Assembly: GCA_021442155.1 (NCBI GenBank)
Contig: CM038215.1
Coordinates: 279,484,413-279,548,412, forward strand
DNA length: 64,000 nucleotides
Source of the DNA: Cymbidium sinense
Taxonomy: Eukaryota; Streptophyta; Magnoliopsida; Asparagales; Orchidaceae
Direction of reading: 5' to 3'
Shown here: positions 11,034 through 23,698 of the stretch, one piece after another
Position numbering within the stretch: the first letter of the stretch is position 1
Layout of the letters: every line of letters starts with the position of its first letter
The notes under the pieces: generated by a model
Seen by the model: the letters and a program-made list of their open reading frames with translations, nothing else
What the model was told of the DNA's origin: nothing
The model's database searches: none
Made by a program: the position numbers and the translations under genes

Positions 11034-11406
11034 TTTATAATTTGAAGTACTTACCTATTTAGGAAGTATTGAATTATTTCAATATAATTGATAATTGATA
11101 CCGTCCAATGTATTTTTTTTAAGGTATAGGTGGCATTAAAATGTTATGTGAGTAAATATGAAAGTTTAGATATTTGATATATGATAATTATGTGCTATGC
11201 ATATAAATTCTTTAAATATGATATAATTTAAAAATTCATTACACGCATATCACAATTCCTATATACTTATATATCTAACACTTAAACTTTGTATTTACAT
11301 ACATAACACTTTTTATATACAAAAATATATTTAATTTAAAAAATATTAATAAGTGCTATTAAAATTTGAAATTTTATTTATATAAATATGATATTTTAAG
11401 TATTAA

Positions 11407-11484
<78 letters not shown>

Positions 11485-11979
11485 CATGTCTTAATGTATA
11501 TAAATCCTCTAAAATTTAACAATATGTATATAAAACACCCATTAATTTTGCCTTTAAAAAAATGCAATGGCATGCATGTAAATCTTTAGTCAATCACTCA
11601 AAAAATCTCTATATAAATGTGAAGATTTAGTTGCTTAAAACACTCTTTAAAGTATGATGAATTTATTAAATTCCATCATTTGATTGGATGTATATGTCAA
11701 AAAAAATCAACAATTTCACTCTCCATAAGAATTTTCCAAATCCCTCAAACATAAAATTTTTGTATTCTCACAGAATGAATAAACTAAATCATAATTCTCT
11801 AGCACATTTTATTTGCAAGCAACCAAACCTGAACTACAAAAAAAAAAAAAAGACTACAGTTCAAAACAGATGCTCTTATCAAATTTATACAAGATATTTA
11901 TTAAAAACTTTTTAGGGACCGTGCCTCCTCGATCCCCCCTAATCCTTCCCTATTTCAATTTGTTATAATTACCATAATA
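11034..11979 (+). repeat. A5/B4 fusion with D
   Basis: An A module ends at about 11,227 in an AAAAATTC-like sequence and continues directly as the middle of B (CACGCATATCACAATTCC). The end of A, a D and the start of B are missing. A (TA)n tract of about 68 bases is at 11,413-11,481. The recurrent frame is open from 11,688 to 11,915. D core is at about 11,912-11,937. Confidence 0.8.
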
Positions 11980-12479
11980 GTTTAGGTTTAGGTTTATTTA
12001 TTTATTTTATTTATTTAGGTTTTTATTTAGTTTATTTATTTATCTTAGTATAGGTTTAGGTTTAGATTTAGTTTAGGTTTAGGTTTTATTTAGTTTTTTA
12101 AGTATAGGTTTGTTAGGTTAATTTTTATTTTATTTTTACTATAGTTTAGTTCATTTAGTTTATTATTTTTAGTTTAGGTTTAGGTTGGTATTTTATTTTA
12201 TTTTAAGTTTATTTAGGTTTAGGTAGACTTTGGCATCAAGATTTGGGTAGGGTTTGGGTTAGGGTAGTGGGAGTTTTTTGGGTAGTTTGAGCCTTTAGGG
12301 TTTGTTTAGGGAGTGGTATGGTAGTAGGGTTGATAGGGTTTAGTTTGGTAGGGTTGTTATGGGTGGTTGGTGGAGTTTGTCACTGAGTTTTTAATGTAGA
12401 TTCATTTAGGGTTTAGAGTTGGGTTGTGGAGGTTTAGGTTTAGCATTTAGGGTTTAGGGTTTAGGGATTAGGGTTTAGG
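11980..12479 (+). repeat. T module T7, unusually diverged
   Basis: The left part is ordinary. About 12,220-12,420 is GT-rich and only loosely telomere-like (TTGGTAGGG, GGTGGTTGGTGG) before TTTAGGG units resume. Confidence 0.75.
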
Positions 12480-13035
12480 ATTTATAATTAGAAGCACTTT
12501 CCTATTTAGGAAGTAATGAATGATTTCAATATAATTGATAATTGATACCATCCAATGTATTTTTTTAGGTATAGGTGGCATTAAAATGTTATGTGAGTAA
12601 ATATGAATGTTTAGATATTAGATATATATGTAATAATTATGTGTTATGCATAAAAATTCTTTAAATATGATGTATTTTAAAAAATGTGTTGCATCAAAAT
12701 TGTTTTGAAATGTATAATTGTGGTATACTTTTATTCTATTTATTAAAAAAATTAATGTGCTCCTAATCAAAAAATAACTTTTTTCTAATTCATGAACTAC
12801 TATGTTAATTAAATTTAAAAATTATTTTAATTCAAGTTTTTACTATATGATAATTTAAAAACATCTATTCAATTAAAAATATTTTTTAATATAAAATAAT
12901 TTAAAATTCAAGAAGTCTTTAACCTTGAACAACTTTAGTTTAATACAATACAATTATTAAAAACTGTTGGGGCACCATGCCTCCTCGATCCCCTCTAATT
13001 TGTCCCTATTTCCATTTGTTATAATTATCATAATA
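12480..13035 (+). repeat. A module A6 with D
   Basis: A complete A-D unit. D core variant GGGGCACCATGCCTCCTCG is at about 12,970. Confidence 0.85.
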
Positions 13036-13857
13036 ATAATGATGGCTGAAGAGCACTATAAAATTATCAATTTTATTATTAATAGTTTATTAAATTTTCA
13101 ATGATAATCATATCTTGAACAAATGCTAGGTCAGTTTAAATAGTTGAACATTAATTGACTTACATAGATATCATTAATTTTTTATATATATTTATATTTT
13201 TAAATATTTAAATGACATCAAGATTTATATTAAAATTTAGTTTAAACAAATTAATATTAGTATGATATTTTTAAAGTAAAATAGAATAAAATAATACATA
13301 AAAAATAAAAAAAACATTTACACGCATATCACAATTTATGTATAATTATATATCTAACACTTAAACTTCATATTTACATACATAACACTATTTTATATAC
13401 AAAAAATATTTAATTTAAAAAAATTATAAGTGATATTAAAATTTTAAATTTCATTTATATAAATATGAAATTTTAAGTATTAAATATATAAAAATATATA
13501 AATCATGTATTGTATATAAATCCTCTAAAATGTAACAATATGTATAAGAAACACCCAATAATTTTGCCTTAAAAAAATACAATGGCATGCATATAAATCT
13601 TTAGTCGAGCACACAAAAAATCTCTGCATAAATGTAAAGATTTAGTTGCCTAAAACACCCTTTAAAGTATGATGAATTTATTGAATTCCATCATTTGATT
13701 GGATGATCCAAAACAATCATCAATTTCACTCTCCACAAGCATCTTCCAATCCCTCAAACATAATATTTTTGTATTCACATAGAATGAATAAACTAAATCA
13801 TAATTCTATAGCACATTTTATGTGCAAGCTACCAAACCTGAACTGCCAAAAAAAAAT
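13036..13857 (+). repeat. B module (B5) lacking the closing D
   Basis: B runs to its oligo(A) (AACTGCCAAAAAAAAA) and is joined at once to TTAGGGTTAGGG. The usual 40-base post-A segment and D are absent. The recurrent frame is disturbed upstream (GGATGATCCAAAAC). Confidence 0.8.
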
Positions 13858-14110
13858 TAGGGTTAGGGTTTAGGATTTAGGGTGGGTTTTTTAAGGTTTA
13901 GTTTAGGGTTTAGGGTTTTGGATTTAGGGTTTAGGGTTTAGGGTTAGGGTTAGGGTTTAGGATTTAGGGTTAAAGTTTGGGTTTAGAGTTTAGGGTTTAG
14001 GGTTTTTTAAGATCTAGGATTTAGGGTTCAATTAGGGTTTAGGATTAGTTTAGGGTTTAGGGTTTTGGGTTAGAGTTTATGGTTTAGCATTTAGGGTTGA
14101 GGGTTTAGAG
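13858..14110 (+). repeat. T module T8 (heptamer part only)
   Basis: Only the TTTAGGG-type right half is present. The hexamer left half is missing together with D. Confidence 0.8.
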
Positions 14111-14246
14111 TTCATAATTTGAAATAGTTACTTATTTAAGAAAGGTTGAATGATTTCAACACAATTGATAATTGATACAGTCCAATGTATTTTTTTTAAA
14201 GTATAGGTGGCATTAAAATGTTATGTGTGTAAATATGAAAGTTTAG

Positions 14247-14345
<99 letters not shown>

Positions 14346-14973
14346 GTAATAATTATATGTTATACATATAAATTCATTAAATATATTTAAATTTTAAAAA
14401 TTTAATAAGTGATATTAAAATTTTAAATGTCATTCATATAAATATAAAATTTTAAGTATTAAATATATAATATATAAATCATGTCTTATGTATATAAATC
14501 CTCTCAAATTTAACAATATGTATATAAAACACCCATTAAGTTTTCCTTTTAAAAAAAATGCAATGGCATGCATGTAAATCTTTAGTCAAGCACTCAAAAA
14601 ATCTCTCTATAATGTTAAGATTTAGTTGCTTAAAACACCCTTTAAAGTATGATAAATTTATTGAATTCCATCATTTGATTAGATGTATATATCCAAAACA
14701 ATAATCAATTTCACTCTCCACAAGCATCTTCCAAATCCCTCAAACATAATATTTTCATATTCACACAAAATTAATAAACTAAATCATAATTATATAGCAC
14801 ATTTTATGTGCAAGCAACCAAACCTGAACTACATAAGAAAAAAAATGACTGCAGTTCAAAACATACGCTCTCATCAAATTTATGCAATATATTTATTAAA
14901 AACTTTTGGGGGACTGTGCCTCCTCGATCCCCACTAATCCATCCCTATTTTCATTTGTTATAATTATCAAAAT
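14111..14973 (+). repeat. A7/B6 fusion with D and long AT microsatellite
   Basis: A is followed by a (TA)n tract at 14,247-14,345 and then joins B at about 14,380 within an ATATATTTAA-like sequence, losing a D. The recurrent frame from 14,683 is open for 84 codons into D. D core is at about 14,907-14,932. Confidence 0.8.
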
Positions 14974-15463
14974 AGTTTAGATTTAGGTTTTTTTATTTAT
15001 TTTATTTATTTAGGTTTTTATTTAGTTTATTTATTTATTTTAGTTTAGGTTTAGGTTTAGGTTTAGTTTTAGGTTTATTTTAGGTTTAGGTTTAGGTTTT
15101 ATCTAGTTTTTTAGGTTTATTTTATTTTTTATTCTTTATTTTTAGTTTAGTTTAATTTATTTAGTTCATCTTGTTTAGTTTAGGTTTAGATTTAGGTTTA
15201 GGAATAATTATTTTATTTTATTTAGTTTATGTTTTATTTAGGGTTAGGTTTAGGGTGGGTTTTTTAGGGTTTAATTTAGGGTTTAAGGTTTAGGGTTAGG
15301 GTTAGGGTTTAGGGTTTAGGGTTTAGGGTTTATGATTTGGGGCTTAGGATTTAGGGTTTAGGGTTTAGGGTTTTTTATGATTTACTTAAGGGTTTAGGGT
15401 TTTTTATGATTTACTTTAGAGTTTTGGATTTAGGGTTTAGCGTTTAGTGTTTAGGGTTTAGGA
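14974..15463 (+). repeat. T module T9
   Basis: Diagnostic words TTTTTTTATTT, TTATCTAGTTT and GGGTGGGTTTTTTAGGG recur in the T module at 28.7 kb, and its right end matches the T remnant at 36.6 kb. It is the intact counterpart of the T module split by the 7.5-kb L1. Confidence 0.8.
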
Positions 15464-16030
15464 TTTATAATTTGAAACACTTACCTATTTAGAAAGTAAT
15501 GAATGCTTTCAATATAATTGATAATTGATACAGTCCAATATATATTTTTTTAGGTATAGGTGGCATTAAAATGTTATGTGAGTAAATACGAAAGTTTAGA
15601 TATTAGATATATATATATATATGTAATAATTATGTGTTATGCTTATAAATTCTTTAAATATGACATATTTTAAAAATTGTGTTGCTTTAAAATTATTTTG
15701 AAATTTATAATTGGGGCATATTTTTAATCAATTTAATAAAAAATTAATGTGCTCCTAATCAAAAAAGTAGTTTTTTTTTCTAATTCATGAACTACTATTG
15801 TAATTAAAATTAAAATTTATTTTAATTCAAGTTTTTACTATATGATAATTTTAAAAAAACTATTCAATTAAAAAATATTTTTTTAATATAAAGTAATTTA
15901 ATTTTTAAGAAGTCTGTAATCTTGATAAATTTTAATTTAATACAAGATATTTATTAAAAACTGTTTGGGGACCGTGCCTCCTCAATCGCCCCTAATGCAT
16001 CCCCATTTCCATTTGTTATAATTATTATAA
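15464..16030 (+). repeat. A module A8 with D
   Basis: The D variant CAATCGCCCCTAATG at about 15,983 is shared almost exactly with the A-D unit at 36.7 kb. Confidence 0.85.
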
Positions 16031-16446
16031 TAATAATGAAGGCTAAAGAGCACTACAAAATTATCAATTTTATTATTAATAATTTATTAATTTTTCAATG
16101 ATAATCACATCTTGAATAAATGCTAGATCATTTTAAATAGTTGAACATTAATTGACTTACATAGATATCATTAATTTTTTTTTATATATTTATATTTTTA
16201 AATATTTAAATAACATCAAGATTTATAATAAAATTTAGTTTAAATAAATTAATATTAGTATGATATTTTTAAAGTAAAATAGAATGAAAAAATACATAAA
16301 AATTCAAAAAACATTTACATGTGTATCATAATTCTTGTATACTTATATATCTAACACTTAAAGCTTCATATTTACATACATAAAACTTTTTTTATAAAAA
16401 TATATATTTAATTTTTAAAAAATTAATAAGTGATATTAAAATTTTA

Positions 16447-16477
<31 letters not shown>

Positions 16478-16984
16478 CATGTCTTATGTATTCAAATCCT
16501 CTTAAATTTAACAATATGTATATAAAACACCCATTTATTTTGCCTTTTTAAAAATGCAATGGCATGCACGTAAATCTTTAGTTGAGCACTCAAAAAATCT
16601 CTATATAAATGTGGAGATTTAGTTGCTTAAAACACCCTTTAAAATATGATGAATTTACTGAATTCCATCATTTGATTGGATGTATATATCCAAAACAATC
16701 ATCAATTTCACTCACCATAAGCATCTTCAAAATCCCTCAAACATAATATTTTCATACTCACACATAATGAATAAACTAAATCATAATTCTGTAGCACATT
16801 TTATGTGCAAGCTACCAAACCTGAACTGCCAAAAAAAAAAAAAAAAAAAAAAACATGACTACAGTTCAAAATAGATGCTCTCATCAAATTTATACAAAAA
16901 TATTTATTATAAACTTTTGGGGGACCATGCCTCCTCGATCCCCACTAATCCATCCCTATTTCCATTTGTTATAATTATCATAAT
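16031..16984 (+). repeat. B module (B7) with D
   Basis: Full B with a (TA)n tract at 16,447-16,474. The recurrent frame is open from 16,680 and ends in a 23-base A run near 16,831-16,853. Its 'GATGAATTTACTGAATTCC' and 'TCACTCACCATAAGC' variants are shared with the B module at 37.3 kb. Confidence 0.85.
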
Positions 16985-17250
16985 AGTTAAGGTTTAGGTT
17001 TATTTATTTAGGTTTTTATTTAGTTTGTTTATTTATTTTAGTTTAGGTTTAGGTTTAGGTTTAGGTTTAAGTTTATTTTAAGATTAGGTTTAGGTTTTAT
17101 TTAGTTTTTTAGGTTTATTTTTATTTTTTATTTTTATTTTAGTTTAGTTATTTAGTTCATTTAGTTTAGTTTAGGTTTAGGTTTATTTTTTTAATTTATT
17201 TTTATTTTATTTAGTTTAGGTTTTATTTAGGGTTAGGTTTAGGGTTTAGG
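16985..17250 (+). repeat. T module T10 (left of L1)
   Basis: Hexamer-type repeats that begin to turn into TTTAGGG just before the L1 3' end. Confidence 0.8.
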
Positions 17251-19242
17251 ATTTTTTTAAGAAATTAAGAGAATTTTACTACCATAAATAAAAAAAATAC
17301 AAAGTCCTTAGAGGGGATAAATCTCTAAACTAATGCTCAAAGAGCTACACAAAATCCTAAAGAGATATATCCTCTAACTATTACAATAATATAAGAAAAA
17401 ATGCAAAAGATAAACCAATTAGCAACAACAGAAGATCCATGTGAGCAAGAACAACCTCCATTTGGCCCTTATGATACCCCAACAAGCTCCACCTACAAGA
17501 CTCTCCCAACCTATAAAAGAATTCTACAACATACTAATGAAAGGATGAGTACAATTAAGTATGCATAAAGGGAAAGAATAAAGAAAAAGAACAAAGTAAA
17601 GAAAAGGCTCAGGCTCAATTACAATCATCTCAAGGAGCAACACTATATGTAAGCATCCAAACTTCAGAAGAAGGGTTACAATTACATATAGTACTACCAG
17701 CCAAGAGAAGAAAGAGAGGGAAACATCAAGGCCATCGTAGCTAGCATACCTCGTGCAGCCCATCATCCAAAGTCCATCATCCAGCAAGGGTGCAAATTCC
17801 TTCAAACAACAAATAGAACAGCCAACCACAAAGCCACCAAAAGAACCAAGCTCAATAAGGCAGATAATCAACCAACCATAAGGGACAACAACAATACAGT
17901 AAGGACACCACTAAAACCCCCACCAAAAAGGAATGGCAACATCAAAAGGAGCAAGCATCATCACAGGGGTAAATACATAAACCAGAAACAACCAAGACCA
18001 AAAAAAGAAAAACACAAGTGCTCATATCCTCCACCAACAAAGCAGCAAAATGAGCCAGTAAGAACATCCAGCCTAACAGCAAACAGGATGGGCAATAAGG
18101 CTGCCACCCAAATAGGAAAAAGAGGAGTAGCTATAGCCAAGAAAGGAAAAATAAAGCAGGAGGAAGGCTGAAAAATAGACCACAGAAAGAGCACCAGAAA
18201 ACCCCTAGACCAGTCATCAAAGGAGCAAGAAAAACCAACCAAGGTAGCCACTCATCTAACCAAACCAACCAGCCAATACATCCAACCAACTTAGATAGCC
18301 AACATGGACTCCTAGCCAACCACCATAGCATCAGAAGATCCAAATCAATGTAAAGACCAACAGCAACCATCAAGCTAAAACCACCCAAGAAAGTCAGGAA
18401 AAGGGTAGAAGCAAACAACAACATCCTCTAAACCCAACCATCTAGGTAAGGAGAATAGTCGGCCAAAAAAAAAAAAGGAACAAAGCCCAAAAATACAGAC
18501 TACAAGCCATCCAATAGGAAAAGCAGCACAACAGCCTTCAACCAATCAACCCAAAACAACAACCAACCCAAAAACAGCTGCAACCATGAGAAGAAGGCCA
18601 AAATAGGAGGAGGCCACAACTACAACCAAAAGAACCAAACTAAAATCATCAAAATTGACCACCATGCCCCAGTAAATAAAATAAAGAAAGAAATAGCCAA
18701 CAAACAACCTCTAACAGATCAAAACCAAGCCAAAGATAAACCACCAATAGCCCCTCAGATCTGCCACCAATAGAAGATGATAAAATTGCCAACACAACTA
18801 GTCAGCCAACCAACCCATCCAGCCAACACTACCAGCCAGCCAACAAAGCCACCCAGTCAACCCCCACAATAGTAGATATAACTTAGATAAGGAAGCAACC
18901 ATCCCAGAACAGAGGCAAACTCGATTCAGAAGGAAAAACTAACATCAGGCACAATCCAATAGAATGTTACCAAAAACAAATAAAGAACAATTATGGTAAA
19001 CACCTAACCAGGCAGATAGTAGCTACCAGGCCAAAAAAACCAAACCAATCTAGGCTGAAAAGGCAAGAACCACCAAGTAGTAACCACCAGGCCAACCCAA
19101 AAGTAAGAGGTCAAAAAATAGCACTCAACTCAGGCTATATAGTGAAAATAAGCAGATAACCACAACCCAAAGAGAGTTTAATAAAGGGCAACCAAAAGCA
19201 AAGGATCATCAAAAACTAATAGAAAAAGCCAAGCCAAGAAAT
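17251..19242 (-). other. 3' untranslated region of the 17-kb L1
   Basis: On the + strand this 2-kb stretch is strikingly rich in A and C (AACCAACCAGCC-like words), so the - strand is T/G-rich. The open frames it contains (such as 17,524-17,871 and 17,961-18,251) read as hydrophobic Leu/Phe/Val/Gly/Trp strings, as expected from that composition, and I do not call them genes. Its last 170 bases match the end of the 38-kb L1. Confidence 0.75.
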
Positions 19243-21098
19243 TTATAATATGAGATAAGGAAATCCAGTATTATCTAGATTAACCAAACCTCTTAATAGT
19301 TTAGGCAAAGTTTGGTTGTCAAATAAAGTGAACTCTGGTAAGTTGGAACCTAAATTAGCCAAGAAATCAGCATAAGCATTACCTTCATGAAGGATGTTGG
19401 AAATTTTAAAACAAGCTTGAGAAAGAAGATTTTTAGTATGATTAAGAAGATAAAATAAATCATCATTCCCATTTAAGCTTTATTCAATCCATGTCAAGAT
19501 GAAAAAGTGCATCAACTTCAATCTATATGTTGAGGAAACCTTTATTAAAACAAATTTCAATAGCTTTATTGATAGCCATAAGCTCAACAAGGATAATAGA
19601 GTAGGCTTTGAGAGGATAGGCAAAAGCACAAATGATAGTACATTTAGAATTCCTAAGAATACCACCACAACCATATTTATTGGAAGCAACAGAACCATCG
19701 GTATTCACTTTAATCAAATTATCTTTATGTTTGATCCAATGGATAATCCTATCACCTTTATAAGAGTCTAAATCAGACAGAATGATACCCAATTTTTTAG
19801 CCACAAATTTATAACCTCTAAAATGAATGTTACTAATAAGATTGGCATTAAAAAGAGCATGAATTTTTTCTTTAGTTCTAGCCAGGATCCCTTTATGGTT
19901 CATAGAAATACCATGATATTTAGCATCATTTCTATCCATCCAGATGAACCAGATAAGGGTAATAGTAATTAAAATAAGAATAGTAATTAAAATAAGAAAT
20001 GGGAATGATATTTCTCCAAAGCTTAATGAAAATATTTGAGGAGTTTTGTTTATTTCTAATAAAATTCTAAACCTCTTTAAGAACAAAATCACCATTATAA
20101 GAAAGCTTGAAAAGGATTTGATCAGGTTTGTTAGAAGTAATAGGGATATAATTCTCATGTTTATTTTCATTCCAATTTTTATTAAGACAAAAAGAGTTAA
20201 CTTTTATAGCAATAGTAGAGTGTGTAGATAAAAGGGAGTCAATAGAGCCGTTGCCAATCTAATTATCTTTCCAAAAGAAAGAAGAACCTGAATGAATACC
20301 CCAAGATATTAAGGATTCAACAACCCATTTAATGGAGCAAAGCCTTTTCCAAACTGAAGAGTCACCAAATCTTATAAGTACAGATAAGAGGGTGTTTACC
20401 TTGGTAATATTTTTTCATCATAAAATTAGCCCAAAGGATATCATTCTTTCTAAAATTCCATTATAGCTTATGAGAGAAGGCAGTAATAGCTTCACAAATA
20501 AGTTTGCAACCATGACCACCTTCACTCAATAGACCACAACATTTATGCCAAGATGTCCAATGCATTCTTTTGGTAGAATTATTGGAACCCCAAAAAAAAT
20601 TTATTAAGCATACGATCAATTCTGATAAGAGTAGAATTAGTGGGGATAATAATTTGAATCAAATAAAGAGGCATTGAATTAAGAGTGCTTTTAAGAATAG
20701 TGAGCCTGCCACCAAAGGAAAGTAAATGGAATTCCCAAACAGAAATTTTATTTAAATTTTTTTGAATTAACTCAACAAAAAGATGTGATCATTTTGGGCC
20801 TTTAAATAGAGTAGCACCCAAGTACTTAAGAGGTAAGTGTTGATGTTTAAAATTAGTAATATGCAAGATTTAATTTATTTTATTATTGGAGATACTTGAG
20901 GAAGTAATAAAATAGCTTTTGTTATCATTGATAGAAAGACCACTTTCTCTACCAAATTTATTTAAAAAACTCTTGAGATTCTTGATATGATGAATAGAAC
21001 CATTGCAAAAAATAATGAAATCATCTGCAAAGCTTAAATGGGAAATATGAATACCAGCAAGAGTTCTGTAGTACATACTAGGATTGTTTAAGAATGTT
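19243..21098 (-). pseudogene. L1 ORF2 fragment (RT end, zinc-binding region, RNase H)
   Basis: Reading 5' to 3' on the - strand: HISHLSFADDFIIFCN with both catalytic Asp residues of reverse transcriptase (about 21,000), SGLSINDNKS, then many stops through the thumb and zinc-binding region to about 20,200. The RNase H domain follows, with WFIWMDRNDAKYHG, IKVNTDGSVASNKYG (first catalytic Asp), VELMAINKA (Glu) and a frameshifted last part containing the VEVDA Asp. In a shifted frame the end reads LPKLLRGLVNLDNTGFPYL, with stop at 19,243. RNase H would degrade template RNA during target-primed synthesis. Confidence 0.85.
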
Positions 21099-22240
21099 TA
21101 GATTTTATTTATTTAGTTTAGGTTTAGGTTTTATTTCTAGTTTAGGTTTAGGTTTATTTAGGTTTATTTAGTTTAGTTTAGTTTATTTTTGAGTTTTTTA
21201 GTTTATTTATTTAGGTTTAGGTTTAGGTTTAGGTTTATCTTATAGGTTTTAGTTTAGGTTTAGGTTTAGGTTTAGGTCTAGGTTTAGATTTTTAGGTTTT
21301 AGTTTAGGTTTAGGTTTTTATATAGTTTAGATTTTTAGTCTATTTATTTTAGGTTTAGGTTTAGGTTTTAGGTTTATTTTTTAGTTTAGTTTAGTTAAGG
21401 TTTAGGTTTATTTTTATTTAGTTTAAGTTTTTTATTTATTTTAGTTTCATTTAGGTTTAGGTTTAGGTTTATTTAGGTTTATTTATTTAGTTTAGGTTTT
21501 TAGGTTTAGGTTTAAGTTTAGGTTTTTAGGTTTTTAGGTTTTTATTTTATTTTTTATTTAGGCTTAGGTTTATTTATTTTTAGTTTTTATTTAGTTTATT
21601 TTAGCTTAGTTTAGCTTATTTAGGATTAGGGTTTTATTTTTATTTAGTTTAGTTTTTAGTTTATTTTATTTACGTTTAGGTTAGATTTATTTAATTTAGT
21701 TTAGTTTAGGTTTATTTAGTTTAGTTTAGGGTTTAGGTTTATCTTAAATTTATTTATTTAGTTTAGGTTTGGGTTTAAGTTTAGGTTTAGGTTTATTTTA
21801 TTTAGTTTATTTTAAGTTTATTTAGTTTAGGTTTTGGATTTATTTTTATTTATTTAGTTTCAGGTTTAGGTTTAGGTTTGTTTTTTAGTTTATTTTTATT
21901 TAATTTATTTAGTTTAGTTTAGGTTTAAGGTTAGGTTTTATTTTATTTAGTTTAGTTTAGGTTTAGGTTTAGGTTTTACTTTAGGTTTTAGGTTTTATTT
22001 TATTTTTGATTTTTAGTTTATTTTACTTTAGGTTTAGGTTTTATTTTATTTTATTTTATTTTTTTAGGTTTTATAGGTTTTTTTAAGTTTAGCCAGGGCT
22101 TAGTTTAGGTTTAGGTTTATTTTTATTTATTTAGTTTAGATTTAGTTTAGGGTATTTTTTGTGGTTTAGAGTTTGTAGCTTAGGTTTAGGGTTTTTTTTT
22201 TAGAATTTAGTTTAGGGTTTAGGGTTAGCTTAGGGTTTAG
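21099..22240 (+). repeat. T module T11, long hexamer-type
   Basis: About 1.1 kb of TTTAGG/TTTATT/TTTAGT sequence, more than twice the usual T length. It becomes TTTAGGG-like only in the last 100 bases. It matches the T module at 39.6-40.9 kb. Confidence 0.85.
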
Positions 22241-22813
22241 GGTTTATAATTTGAAGCAATTACCTATTTAGGAAGTATTGAATGATTTCAATACAATTGA
22301 TAATTGATACCGTCCAATGTATTTTTTTTAAAAGTATAAGTCACATTAAAATGTTTTGTGAGTAAATATGAAAGTTTAGATGTTATATATATATATATAT
22401 ATATATGTAATAATAATGTGTTATGCATATAAATTCCTTAAATATGATATATTTTAAAAATTATGTTGCTTCAAAATTATTTTGAAATTTATAATTGTGG
22501 TATATTTTTAATCTATTTATTGAAAAAATTAATGTGCTCCTAATGAAAAAATACATTTTTTTCTAATTCATGAACTACTATGTTAATTAAATTTAAAATT
22601 TATTTTAATTCAAGTTTTTACTATATGATAATTTAAAAAAAATCTATTTAATTAAAAAATATTTTTTAATATAAAATAATTTAATTTTCAATAAGTCTTG
22701 AATCTTGATAAACTTTAGTTTAATACAAGACATTTATTAAAAACTTTTGGGGGACCTTGCCTCCTCGATCCCCACTAATCCATTCCTGTTTCCATTTGTT
22801 ATAATTATCATAA
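22241..22813 (+). repeat. A module A9 with D
   Basis: It has a (TA)n tract at 22,383-22,406. The D core variant GGGGGACCTTGCCTCCTCG at about 22,748 is shared with the unit at 40.9 kb. Confidence 0.85.
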
Positions 22814-23138
22814 TAGTTTAGGTTTAGGTTTATTTATTTATTTTATTTATTCAGGTTTTTATTTAGTTTATTTATTTATTTTAGTTTAGGTTTAGGTTTA
22901 TTTTATGTTTTATTTAGTTTTCTAAGTTTATTTATTTTATTTTATTTTTATTTTATATAGTTCAAGTTTTATTTAGGGTCAGGTTCACGGTTTAGGGTGG
23001 GTTTTTTAAGGTTTAGTTTAGGGTTAGGGTTAGGATTTAGGGTTTTTTAGGGTTTAGTTTAGGGTTTAGGGTTAGTTTAAGGCTTAGGGTTTAGGGTTTA
23101 GGGTTTAAGGTTAACGTTTAGGGTTTAGGGTTTAGGGT
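22814..23138 (+). repeat. T module T12
   Basis: Short T module, hexamers to heptamers. Confidence 0.8.
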
Positions 23139-23698
23139 TTATAATTTGAAGCACTTACCTATTTAGGAAGCAATGAATGATTTCAATATAATTGATAATT
23201 GATACCGTCCAATGTATTTTTTTTAGGTATAGGTGGCATTAAAATGTTATGTGAGTAAATTTGAAAGTTTAGATATTTGATATATATGTAATAATTATAT
23301 ATTATGCATAGAAATTCTATAAATATGATATATTTTAAAAATTGTGTTGCTTCAAAATTGTTTTGAAATTTATAATTGTGGTATATTTTTAATCTATTTA
23401 TTAAACAAAATTAATGTGCTCCTAATGAAAAATATTTTTTTTCTTATTCATAAACTACTATGTTAATTAAATTTAAGATTTATTTTAATTTAAGTTTTTA
23501 CTATATGATAATTTTTTTAAAAAAATCTATTCAATTAAAAAATATTTTTAAATTTAAAATAATTTAATTTTCATAAAGTCTTGAATATTGATAAACTTTA
23601 GTTCAATACAAGATATTTATTAAAAACTCTTTGGGGATCGTGCCTCCTCTATTCCCCCTAATCCGTCTCAATTTCCATTTGTTATAATAATCATAATA
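23139..23698 (+). repeat. A module A10 with D
   Basis: The D variant CTATTCCCCCTAATCCGTCTC is at about 23,649; the matching CGATTCCCCCTAATCCGTCTC is found at 42.4 kb. Confidence 0.85.

Larger units (their letters stand above)
17251..21098 (-). mobile_element. L1-type LINE, 5'-truncated
   Basis: This L1 reads right to left. Its 3' end is at about 17,251 with a 7-base A tail on the coding strand, and its 5' end is truncated inside reverse transcriptase at about 21,098. It keeps the FADD box, zinc-binding region, C-terminal RNase H and a long 3' untranslated region. The same insertion, with the same 5' end, is duplicated at 38,451-39,620. Confidence 0.9.

Noticed and set aside
17524..18424. Hydrophobic protein genes on the - strand
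   Set aside because: The region is a T/G-rich L1 3' untranslated stretch, which yields Leu/Phe/Val/Trp strings in any open frame; frames overlap each other and are missing from the duplicate L1.
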